From positions 1,178,001-1,242,000 of the forward strand of contig NZ_RQFY01000004.1 in NCBI RefSeq assembly GCF_004769555.1: a stretch of DNA of 64,000 bases. Reading direction: 5' to 3'. The stretch is from Leptospira koniambonensis (GTDB lineage: Bacteria > Spirochaetota > Leptospiria > Leptospirales > Leptospiraceae). Below are positions 29,265-36,730 of this stretch, one piece after another. The position numbers and the translations under genes are program-made. The notes below the pieces were generated by a model. The model searched no databases. It was not told the DNA's origin and saw only the letters and a list, made by a program, of their open reading frames with translations. Numbering within the stretch: the stretch's first letter is position 1; each line of letters starts with the position of its first letter.

Positions 29265-30728
29265 AATTTCATATTCGGATAGATCAATCTTTCTAGTTTT
29301 ATAAGAATATTCGTAAGTATGACCAGGCCAATTGTTTGTATTCTTACCAGAAGCATTGATATACCAGTTCGTACATCCAGTGTCCCAAACGAATTTATCA
29401 AATTTTTTATTTAAAGATGTATTGTAGTTTTGCATACTTCGAGTTTTAGGGATCAATGCTTGGATCCCTTTTTTATTCATTTCACTTAATGCAGAAATAA
29501 GATAACGTACCTGGGATTCTATCATATACACAATAGAATTATGAGCTAGATTTGTATTCGGTCCGTATAGAATATAAAAATTCGGGAAGCCTGCAACAGT
29601 TACTCCTAGATAAGCCTCTGCTCCATTTTTCCAAACTTCATTCAAATCTTGGTTTTTAGTTCCTTTTACTTTCATGGGAGAAAGGAATTCAGTGGCCTTA
29701 AATCCAGTTCCAAAAACAATCGCATCGAATTTTTGGAGACCATCTTTAGTTACGATCCCTTCTGGTGTTGCTTCTTTGATGGATTCAGAAAGAACTTTTG
29801 TATTCGGTTTTGCTAATGCTTCATAATAATCATTGGAAAGAAGGATACGTTTACATCCGGCAGGATAATCAGGAGTTAGGATTTTGCGTAATTCTGGATC
29901 TTTTACGAATTTTTTCATATGAGAAAGACTCATCCATTTTACGATCTTATTTGCATGATTATTCTTTTGGAATGCGATCATTCGAATTTCGTTCCAGATA
30001 TAGATTTGGAATCTATGCAATAGCCTAAGCCCAGGAAGATATTTGAATAAAAACTTTTCGAAACTAAAATATTTACGATCAGGTTTTGGAACTACCCAAG
30101 GTGCGGTTCTTTGAAAAACAGTTACCTCAGCTCCTTGGTTTACGATTTGTGGAATGAACTGAATTGCACTCGCACCAGTTCCAATGGCTGCTACCTTCTT
30201 TCCTGAAAAATTATAAGCAGGATCCCAATTTGCGGAATGAAATATTCTGCCTTTAAAACTCTCTAAACCTTTGATAGAAGGTAGAGCAGGGCGATTTAAT
30301 TGTCCCACAGCAGAAATAAAAACATTATGCTCTAAGGTTTCGTTCTCAGAAGTTTTGATCTTCCAAATTCTGGAAGAATCATCCCAATCAGCAGATTTGA
30401 TCTCGATACCGAAACGAATATGAGAAAGTATTCCGTATTTTTCTGCACAATGTTTTAGATAGGAAAGGATCTCAGGCTGAGCAGAATATTTTCTAGGCCA
30501 GTTTGAATTTGGTTCAAAAGAAAAAGAATAAAGATGAGAAGGAACATCGCATGCAGCTCCTGGATAAGTATTTTCTCTCCAAGTTCCTCCTACCGAATTT
30601 GATTTTTCGTAAATTACGAAATTATGGAATCCATTCTTCTTAAGTTGTATTGCAGCACATAAACCGCCGAAACCTGTACCTACAATCGCGATAGAGATCG
30701 ATTTTTCTTTTTTGTTTTGTGACTGCAT
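29253..30728 (-). CDS. Flavin-containing Baeyer-Villiger-type monooxygenase
   Basis: About 491 residues from ATG 30728, which has GGAAA just upstream; the frame extends to a TTG at 30761 inside a palindrome and is not preferred. The FAD motif is GTGFGGLCAA and a second Rossmann motif is GTGASAIQ (NADPH). FKGRIFHSANWD matches the FxGxxxHxxxW fingerprint of Baeyer-Villiger monooxygenases. It should use NADPH and oxygen to insert oxygen next to a carbonyl or oxidise a heteroatom. The 3' end overlaps the convergent TetR gene. Confidence 0.88.
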   Translation of the reverse strand: MQSQNKKEKSISIAIVGTGFGGLCAAIQLKKNGFHNFVIYEKSNSVGGTWRENTYPGAACDVPSHLYSFSFEPNSNWPRKYSAQPEILSYLKHCAEKYGILSHIRFGIEIKSADWDDSSRIWKIKTSENETLEHNVFISAVGQLNRPALPSIKGLESFKGRIFHSANWDPAYNFSGKKVAAIGTGASAIQFIPQIVNQGAEVTVFQRTAPWVVPKPDRKYFSFEKFLFKYLPGLRLLHRFQIYIWNEIRMIAFQKNNHANKIVKWMSLSHMKKFVKDPELRKILTPDYPAGCKRILLSNDYYEALAKPNTKVLSESIKEATPEGIVTKDGLQKFDAIVFGTGFKATEFLSPMKVKGTKNQDLNEVWKNGAEAYLGVTVAGFPNFYILYGPNTNLAHNSIVYMIESQVRYLISALSEMNKKGIQALIPKTRSMQNYNTSLNKKFDKFVWDTGCTNWYINASGKNTNNWPGHTYEYSYKTRKIDLSEYEILSA

Positions 30729-30752
30729 GCTTTCCAAACTCCGGATAAATAT

Positions 30753-30770
30753 CGTGAACAATTGTTCACG
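30753..30770. promoter_or_regulatory. 18-bp perfect palindrome, probable TetR-family operator
   Basis: CGTGAACAATTGTTCACG is a perfect palindrome 24 bases upstream of the monooxygenase ATG. Its sequence differs from the TTACCANTGGTAA sites, so a different, unlinked regulator probably binds it. Confidence 0.7.
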
Positions 30771-30885
30771 GAGATTAATTTTTTAGGTCTCGACTTAAGC
30801 GCATCATTGAAAGGAAAATCATTCTAGCAAGTCGATTTTTGTGACTATAATTGTATCGAACCTTGTTAAATATCAACTTAAGGCT

Positions 30886-32892
30886 TTATATTTTGGGAGA
30901 AGGTAGGAAAATGTGGATCATCGCTTCTTTAGAACTAGGAAATTCTAAAGTTAAGGAACCTTGAAAAATTTTCAATAAAGCGCTATGTATTTTCAACCCT
31001 TGGCCGGATGAACGTACGGATATAAGATCCTTCCCTATTTCGTTTTTGATCTGAATGAATATGCCGTTTTCATATTGAATATGAATGTATATGCCTGATC
31101 TTAACTCTCCGGAATATTTTACTGCGTTACGTAAGGATTCTCTGAATGCATAATACAAAACTTCCTGAACTTCTGGAGGATAGTTGTCTATTTGAGAATT
31201 CATATTTGGATCTATTTCCCAAATTAGATTAGAATCTTTTGCTTCAGAATTTTTTAGTTTTTGTAACATTGGAATTAGACCCAGCCTGGAAATTTCCAAA
31301 CCAGTATCCGACATTTCTCTTAATAGAGAAGAAATTCTTTTATGAAGTTCAGTAAGGGAATTTGCATATTTAGAGTTAAGACTCCCTGATTTTTCATTAG
31401 AGATGTCTAAAATAAGAGAATGGATTTCTGGAAGTATTTCATCATGCAGAATTTGTCTGGTTTTTTGATCTGAAAGCCTTTGTTCTTGGATTTTCTTTCT
31501 TTGTAATTCTTCTAAGATATTTCCAGTTTCTTCTAAAAATAAAGAATGCACGAGCCAGGTGCCCGTGACCTGTGCGATTTCAATTTCTTCTTCTGCGAAT
31601 AATCCTCCGTTTTCTTTTTGGCCCAAGATTAAGTAAGCATCCTCGGAAAGAACACTCTCTATTTTCACTCGGATCACAAATCCAGAGAATTGATCTTTGT
31701 CTAGATATTGGATATTTGGGTTTTCTGGATTTAGGGCTATTTTAGAAAAATCAAATGTTTCCGGCGCAGTATTTTCCGGATAATAGATATTTGTATCTGA
31801 TATATATGGGATTTTTCCTTGGAAAATCAAAGCAGCTTTCGTTGTTTCTAATACATCTTTGCATAAATATCCAAAAGAAAGTTTGATTGAACCTGAAGAT
31901 AAGATCTTTTTTAATACTTTGTTTTGGTTGGAGCTGACTTCTTTGTTTTTTCGGATCGTGAAAAATCGAGAAAGAAAGAAAGAATAGGAGAATATGATAG
32001 GTATTTCTGCTCTAGGATAACCTAATTTTGCAAAAACAAAGTATAAGCAAGAAAGTACTAAAGCGATATAAATTGAATTTTTCCATTCTTGTTTTAAACT
32101 GATCTTGGGTAAAATTCTACCCGTAAGTATTTCGTAAGAAGTTAATGCCCAGCCTAAAATCAAAATAGAGACACAAATTAATAATTGGATACAAAGTACG
32201 AATCCATAAAAGTATTTGGGTTCTTTTTCTGCTTTTAAGATTGGATTTTCTATAATTCCGAATTCATCCCCTACGAATAGAACAGAAACTAATAACACTA
32301 CACCAAATAAAGAAAATCCGATTCCTTTTAAAAATGGAACTGCCTTTTGTCTTCCTAATTCTGAAAGACTATTATCGGAAATTTTAAATAAGAATAAACA
32401 AAGTAAGGAGAGAGATATACAGACGAAAATATAGATCAAGTAAGCGGATTTAAATGATAAAGGAACAAATTTCCAATATTCAAATAAGCTGATATTCCAA
32501 GTTCTTCCTGGATTATAGACAAGCAGAATGGAGACCGCGACTAATTGGCAAAAAGATAAGATATAGAATAAGAAGAGAAAGATCCTTTTCTTTTTTAGAA
32601 ATCCAAAAAACCAAACTATAACAACAAACCATCCGAATGGGATGAGTATTAATAAGATCAATCCCGGAAAAAAATATAAGATTGGATAAGAAGATACTAC
32701 TGAAAACCCATTTTGGCCTACGATAGCCGAAAAAGAAAATAATAGGGAAGATACAAGTAAGGTAAAAATGCTAAAATACGCAGCAGCGTTTTTCTTTTCT
32801 AAATTTGTTCCGGTTGTTGATCCTAACCAAAACAAGTTTGTAGATAGAAAAATAAAAAAGGAACAGATTAATATTTCAAGATCTATTGTCAA
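30886..32892 (-). CDS. Membrane sensor histidine kinase (HisKA_3-like)
   Basis: A 668-residue sensor kinase. The first roughly 310 residues contain about nine membrane helices; a soluble sensor-like segment (about 320-460) and a coil (ILEELQRKKIQEQRLSDQ) follow. The phospho-acceptor His is in RQILHDEILPEI, as in NarX/DesK-type kinases. The ATPase has the N box ESLRNAVKYSG and a G box SSGQGLKIHSAL. It starts with TTG and overlaps the upstream response regulator gene by 17 bases, so the two are coupled. The signal is unknown. Confidence 0.85.
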   Translation of the reverse strand: MTIDLEILICSFFIFLSTNLFWLGSTTGTNLEKKNAAAYFSIFTLLVSSLLFSFSAIVGQNGFSVVSSYPILYFFPGLILLILIPFGWFVVIVWFFGFLKKKRIFLFLFYILSFCQLVAVSILLVYNPGRTWNISLFEYWKFVPLSFKSAYLIYIFVCISLSLLCLFLFKISDNSLSELGRQKAVPFLKGIGFSLFGVVLLVSVLFVGDEFGIIENPILKAEKEPKYFYGFVLCIQLLICVSILILGWALTSYEILTGRILPKISLKQEWKNSIYIALVLSCLYFVFAKLGYPRAEIPIIFSYSFFLSRFFTIRKNKEVSSNQNKVLKKILSSGSIKLSFGYLCKDVLETTKAALIFQGKIPYISDTNIYYPENTAPETFDFSKIALNPENPNIQYLDKDQFSGFVIRVKIESVLSEDAYLILGQKENGGLFAEEEIEIAQVTGTWLVHSLFLEETGNILEELQRKKIQEQRLSDQKTRQILHDEILPEIHSLILDISNEKSGSLNSKYANSLTELHKRISSLLREMSDTGLEISRLGLIPMLQKLKNSEAKDSNLIWEIDPNMNSQIDNYPPEVQEVLYYAFRESLRNAVKYSGELRSGIYIHIQYENGIFIQIKNEIGKDLISVRSSGQGLKIHSALLKIFQGSLTLEFPSSKEAMIHIFLPSPKI

Positions 32893-33643
32893 TATTACCA
32901 GCCCAAGGAATTCTTTCTCCGGAAGAATTCCTATAAAATATTTTTTCGTCTTCTCCCCATTCTAAAAATCGATTGGATAGTACAATGAGTGCCGCTCTTG
33001 TTCGTGCGACTTTTTCGTCTGAATTGGTTTCGTTAAGTCCCCAAGCAGAATAGATCTGGCCGTTGATCCTGCTGATTGTTCTTTTATCTTTAAATCCAAA
33101 ATGTTGCGCGATTTGTTCATTACTAAATCCTTGAGCTAACATTTCTGCTACTGATCTTTCGTTTGGTTCTAATACGGCAAGAGGAGAATTTTCGTCCTTT
33201 TCCCTGACTTCTGTAACTCTGGATTCGATTTCTGGATCTATAAAACTTTTTCCGTCATAAGCCAATCGAATGAGAGGGACTACCATTTGTGGTAAAAGAT
33301 AATTTGATTTTCGAACGTAAGCATAATGGCTTAAAATTCCGGAACTTCTGAATGTTCTGAAATATTCGTCACTGTCTTGGATAGAATAGATGACTACAGG
33401 TTTACGCGGAAATTCTTTCCGAATCGAGATGATTGTCTCTATTCCATTTAATTTTCCGGCAAGTCTTACATCCAAAAGGAGAACGTCTGCTTCCCCTTCT
33501 AAACAATGACGGATAGCTTCTTCTCCTGAGTCACAATCGAATACTGATTTTATTTTTCCGGATTCTTCTAAGCCAGAGATCATCGCCTTTCTAAGCTTTA
33601 GATTATCTTCTGCAACCAGTATTTTGAGAGGCTCGACTTTCAT
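32876..33643 (-). CDS. Response regulator with LuxR-like HTH
   Basis: About 255 residues from ATG 33643 (a longer frame opens at a TTG at 33688). The receiver has the acidic pair AED (11-13), phospho-acceptor Asp58 in LLLDVRL and the switch Lys in VRKSN near 113. The C-terminal part (ERSVAEMLAQGFSNEQIAQHFG) is a helix-turn-helix of the NarL/LuxR kind. It is cognate to the overlapping kinase gene and divergent from the sugar transferase fusion at 33755, which it may control. Confidence 0.85.
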   Translation of the reverse strand: MKVEPLKILVAEDNLKLRKAMISGLEESGKIKSVFDCDSGEEAIRHCLEGEADVLLLDVRLAGKLNGIETIISIRKEFPRKPVVIYSIQDSDEYFRTFRSSGILSHYAYVRKSNYLLPQMVVPLIRLAYDGKSFIDPEIESRVTEVREKDENSPLAVLEPNERSVAEMLAQGFSNEQIAQHFGFKDKRTISRINGQIYSAWGLNETNSDEKVARTRAALIVLSNRFLEWGEDEKIFYRNSSGERIPWAGNIDNRS

Positions 33644-33754
33644 GTGTTCCCGGAATTTTAAGATAAGAAGAAGTATAAGGTCAAGCACTTGAGTGCTTAA
33701 TGATCTGCACTCGGAAGGTGGGTTTATTTTTGAAAATTCGATATTCTTTCATCT

Positions 33755-35020
33755 ATGAAACGAATTTTAGAAATTTTTTTGGCTTTGGTAGCGTTACTTG
33801 TATTCTCCTTGGTATTAATTGGGATCTCTTTGCAGATCTTTTTCTTTGCTCCCGGTCCGGTTTTCTTTCTGCAGGAAAGATTGGGCAAAGGAAAGAAAAT
33901 ATTTCGGATCTGGAAATTCAGGACCTTAAAGGATGGAGTTCCTACAAGGATAGGTTCTATTTTAAGAAGTACTGGTTTGGATGAACTTCCTCAGATCTGG
34001 AATATCCTAAAAGGAGATATGAGTATTGTAGGCCCTCGGCCTTTGACAGAAGAGGATGTTCTGAGATTAGGCTGGGGTGGGGAAGGTCTTAAAAGTAGAT
34101 GGTTCATTCGTCCTGGGATTACTGGACTTTCTCAATTGTATTCAGGAAGAGGATCTAAATATTCTATTTGTTTCGATCTTTCTTATCTTAAAAATAGGAA
34201 TTTTTTCTTAGATCTTAAGATCGTAATTTTAACATTGGTGATGAATCTTTTCGGTAAGAAAAGAATTAGAAATTTATTATGGAGTCGTCTTAAAAAAAGA
34301 GATCGAGGATTCCATTGGGGAAATTGGGCCAAACATTTCAAAAAGAACGTAGATCGTCCTTATCCTATCGTCCAAGAGCAGGTCATTGGTTTTATTCCTC
34401 AAAAGAGACTTCCTGTAGCTAAATCTCTTGCAATCTTTCAGTTGGGAGAATCAGGAGAAGGCAGGATCGCAAAAGATATAGACAATGTAAATATTTACGG
34501 AGTAGATCCAAATTATAGAGAAGCACTTAAACTTTTTGTAAAAGAAGAAGGACGGCATGCTCGTATTTTAGGGGACTGCGTTCGTGCGTTAAGAGGAGAA
34601 CTGATCCAGGCCAATTGGACTGAAAAACTTTTTCATTTTGGAAGGAGACTTTTAGGAACTAGACTTAAACTAATGGTGCTTCTCGTTGCAGAAGTGATTG
34701 GGATCTGCTTTTATAAAAAAATCGCTGAAAAAATTCCATTTGGTTCCGTTAAAAATGCACTTTTACATATCGCAGAAGATGAAGAAAAACATCTGATCTT
34801 TCATTGTACATTTTTTAAGATACGACTTAAGAACCCGGTCACTCGGTTCCTTTTCAAGATCATGTGGAGATTTCTTTCTTTGGTAGCTTGTCTTTCTGTC
34901 TTAATGGACCATCGCAAAACCTTCAAGGCATTGGAAATTCCGATCAAAGAATGTTATCTACAATTTAAGAATATTTCCCGAAACACTGAGAGAAAAATCC
35001 TCCAGACCTTTTTTGCCTAA
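33755..35020 (+). CDS. Sugar transferase fused to a ferritin-like diiron domain
   Basis: A 421-residue two-domain protein. Residues 1-175 are an initiating sugar-phosphate transferase of the PglC/WcaJ type: membrane helix 5-30, then APGPVFFLQERLG, WKFRTLKDG, GLDELPQIWNILKGDMSIVGP and PGITGLSQ. It would load a sugar phosphate onto undecaprenyl phosphate. Residues 215-400 look like a four-helix ferritin-like bundle with diiron ligands Glu235 (or Glu232), E265xxH268, Glu313 and E343xxH346. The frame is continuous. I do not know this fusion as an established architecture. The gene is divergent from the two-component pair. Confidence 0.82.
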   Translation: MKRILEIFLALVALLVFSLVLIGISLQIFFFAPGPVFFLQERLGKGKKIFRIWKFRTLKDGVPTRIGSILRSTGLDELPQIWNILKGDMSIVGPRPLTEEDVLRLGWGGEGLKSRWFIRPGITGLSQLYSGRGSKYSICFDLSYLKNRNFFLDLKIVILTLVMNLFGKKRIRNLLWSRLKKRDRGFHWGNWAKHFKKNVDRPYPIVQEQVIGFIPQKRLPVAKSLAIFQLGESGEGRIAKDIDNVNIYGVDPNYREALKLFVKEEGRHARILGDCVRALRGELIQANWTEKLFHFGRRLLGTRLKLMVLLVAEVIGICFYKKIAEKIPFGSVKNALLHIAEDEEKHLIFHCTFFKIRLKNPVTRFLFKIMWRFLSLVACLSVLMDHRKTFKALEIPIKECYLQFKNISRNTERKILQTFFA

Positions 35021-35032
35021 GGAAATTCTTTT

Positions 35033-35446
35033 ATGAATATTGTTTTAGTATTTAGAAGAAAAATTCTAGGTTATGGATTCGAATGTGAAGAAGAAGAGAT
35101 TAACTATCAATCAAATCGTATCCGAGATCGTTTAGATAGATATTTACTGGAGAATCAAATTCAAAAGAAATCTTTCGCGGCAAAATGTGAAAGCTCTGGG
35201 AGAATGTTTAAAGGATTTATTGGTTTTTTTGCAGAAGGGATTTCTTATTTTCCTGAAGATTTAGAAGAAGTGGAGATCGAAACAGGAAAGTATTTAAAAT
35301 TTTGGAATTCGCCGTTGGTTGATGGAACTATTTTGGAATTTTGTGCTGATAAAAGGATCCAAACTTACTTGGAAGAAAATAATATCAGAACGGATTGGAT
35401 GAGATTTTCTTCTGGGAGAAATTCGTATCTTAGGGTAATTAATTAG
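35033..35446 (+). CDS. Hypothetical protein downstream of the sugar transferase fusion
   Basis: A 137-residue soluble protein, acidic in the first third (FECEEEEINYQ). No family was recognised. It starts 12 bases after the fusion gene with AAGGAAA upstream of the ATG, so it is probably in the same transcript and may act with it. Confidence 0.65.
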   Translation: MNIVLVFRRKILGYGFECEEEEINYQSNRIRDRLDRYLLENQIQKKSFAAKCESSGRMFKGFIGFFAEGISYFPEDLEEVEIETGKYLKFWNSPLVDGTILEFCADKRIQTYLEENNIRTDWMRFSSGRNSYLRVIN

Positions 35447-35465
35447 ATAATTATTATATCTTGGA

Positions 35466-35551
35466 TTAGTAAAGCGCAACGGATCGTAGCGGAAATCAAA
35501 GCGAAGCGGATTGGAGCGGAGAGCCGGGTGCTCGCCAACTATGGCGAGCAT
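35466..35551. repeat. Short GC-rich repeats and hairpin between convergent genes
   Basis: The stretch 35471-35521 repeats AGCG/CGGA-type words (AGCGCAACGGAT, AGCGGAAATC, AGCGAAGCGGAT, AGCGGAGAG). It is followed by a perfect nine-pair hairpin TGCTCGCCA-ACTA-TGGCGAGCA at 35529-35550. It may be an intergenic repeat that also serves as a bidirectional terminator for the convergent genes. Confidence 0.45.
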
Positions 35552-35563
35552 GCGCCCAAACTT

Positions 35564-36589
35564 TTAGTTCCAGCTAAAAGAACCGGATTTGTCGAATTTG
35601 AATGGGACCTGTCCGGTTCCGATCTCGGGGGCTTCGGTGGTTGCCTTTCCGTTCAGTCGGAATGCTGCGGATCTTTTGGAAACTGCATTTGCAATTCCTT
35701 GTGTGACTGTTCCGAGTGGGAAGGAAGTGCGGACGCTTAGAATGGATTCTTGTCCTTGGTTTTCGATCCGGACAGGTTGGCCAGTTAGGAATTTTTCTTT
35801 TTCGAGAGTGAGTTCAAATTCAAATTCAGAAAATTGTAATCTAGATGTAGCTCTGTTTTTTAGTACGATCTGGAATTCGGTATCTACTTTTAAGTCGAGT
35901 GCTGATAATCCAGCAGCGACTGCTGAGCCTGGGGATTTTTTCTGAGGACCAAGTAGCGTGTCTAAGAACGTTGTCGCTTTTTTCGCCAAATCTTCTGTGC
36001 CTGCTGAGGTTAGGATAGTGGAAGGATCCGGTTTGATAATTTTAAAATTTCGGATCTCTATGTCTGGAAGAACTGCTGGGATTTTTCTTTCTTCTTCGAA
36101 TGGGAAGTCGAGTGATGCAGCACCTGCAATAGATCTGTATTTTTCCGGAATTGGAAGTGAAACAACTCCTTGTACTTTGACTAGTAAGTCTATCTTTCCT
36201 GGAACTTTTTTATAAAGTTCTGCAAGATCATTATAAGCGAATGTTAGATCTACTGGAACTGGTTTGTTGGAATTCCCACCAACAGTTGGGATTTTGGTTT
36301 TTGCCTTTGTAAATTGTTGGCCTTCGATCAGGATATTCATCTCAAGATTGGTTGCAGGCAAAGCAATTGGATATGGATTTTTTACTTTAGAATCAACTCT
36401 AAGTTTGATCTCGGATAAATTGATCTCCGCAATGGAAACTTTTTCTAAGATGAAAGAAGGTTTGTCGAGGTCCTCGATTTTTTCTTTTACTTTTTTTAGA
36501 TCAATATTTTGTAATTGAGCACAACCGAATAGAAAATTCGCTGCGAGTGTAATTCCAATATAAGCACGTAAGGAAGTTTTTTGGATCAT
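35564..36589 (-). CDS. LEA14/WHy-like lipoprotein
   Basis: A 341-residue lipoprotein with lipobox LFGC (Cys23). The mature part contains two LEA type 2 (WHy) beta-sandwich modules: one near residues 50-160 (LRVDSKVKNPYPIALPATNLEMNI is the signature start) and a similar one near 225-320 (ATSRLQFSEFEFELTLEKEK). Such domains occur in desiccation-related proteins; the role here is unknown. The ATG at 36589 has AGGAGG just upstream. Confidence 0.8.
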   Translation of the reverse strand: MIQKTSLRAYIGITLAANFLFGCAQLQNIDLKKVKEKIEDLDKPSFILEKVSIAEINLSEIKLRVDSKVKNPYPIALPATNLEMNILIEGQQFTKAKTKIPTVGGNSNKPVPVDLTFAYNDLAELYKKVPGKIDLLVKVQGVVSLPIPEKYRSIAGAASLDFPFEEERKIPAVLPDIEIRNFKIIKPDPSTILTSAGTEDLAKKATTFLDTLLGPQKKSPGSAVAAGLSALDLKVDTEFQIVLKNRATSRLQFSEFEFELTLEKEKFLTGQPVRIENQGQESILSVRTSFPLGTVTQGIANAVSKRSAAFRLNGKATTEAPEIGTGQVPFKFDKSGSFSWN

Positions 36590-36690
36590 AAACTCCTCCT
36601 AAAGGTGAAGTCTTTATTTGGGATTTGATTATTATTGGGAACTAAGTTTTGGAGGATTGGAAATAAAAAATGGAGTTTTGTGTCACTGCA

Positions 36691-36717
36691 TCGGCCCCCC
36701 ACCGAGAGAGGTGGGGA
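36691..36717. repeat. GC-rich hairpin downstream of the RND gene
   Basis: CCCCACC / GGTGGGG (36697-36703 and 36710-36716) with loop GAGAGA lies 14 bases past the stop of the leftward RND gene. No T tract follows in that direction. The wording CCCC...GAGAG/CTCTC...GGGG recalls the element at 40326-40341 on the other side of the same gene. Confidence 0.4.
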
Positions 36718-36730
36718 GCACTTTTACAGA

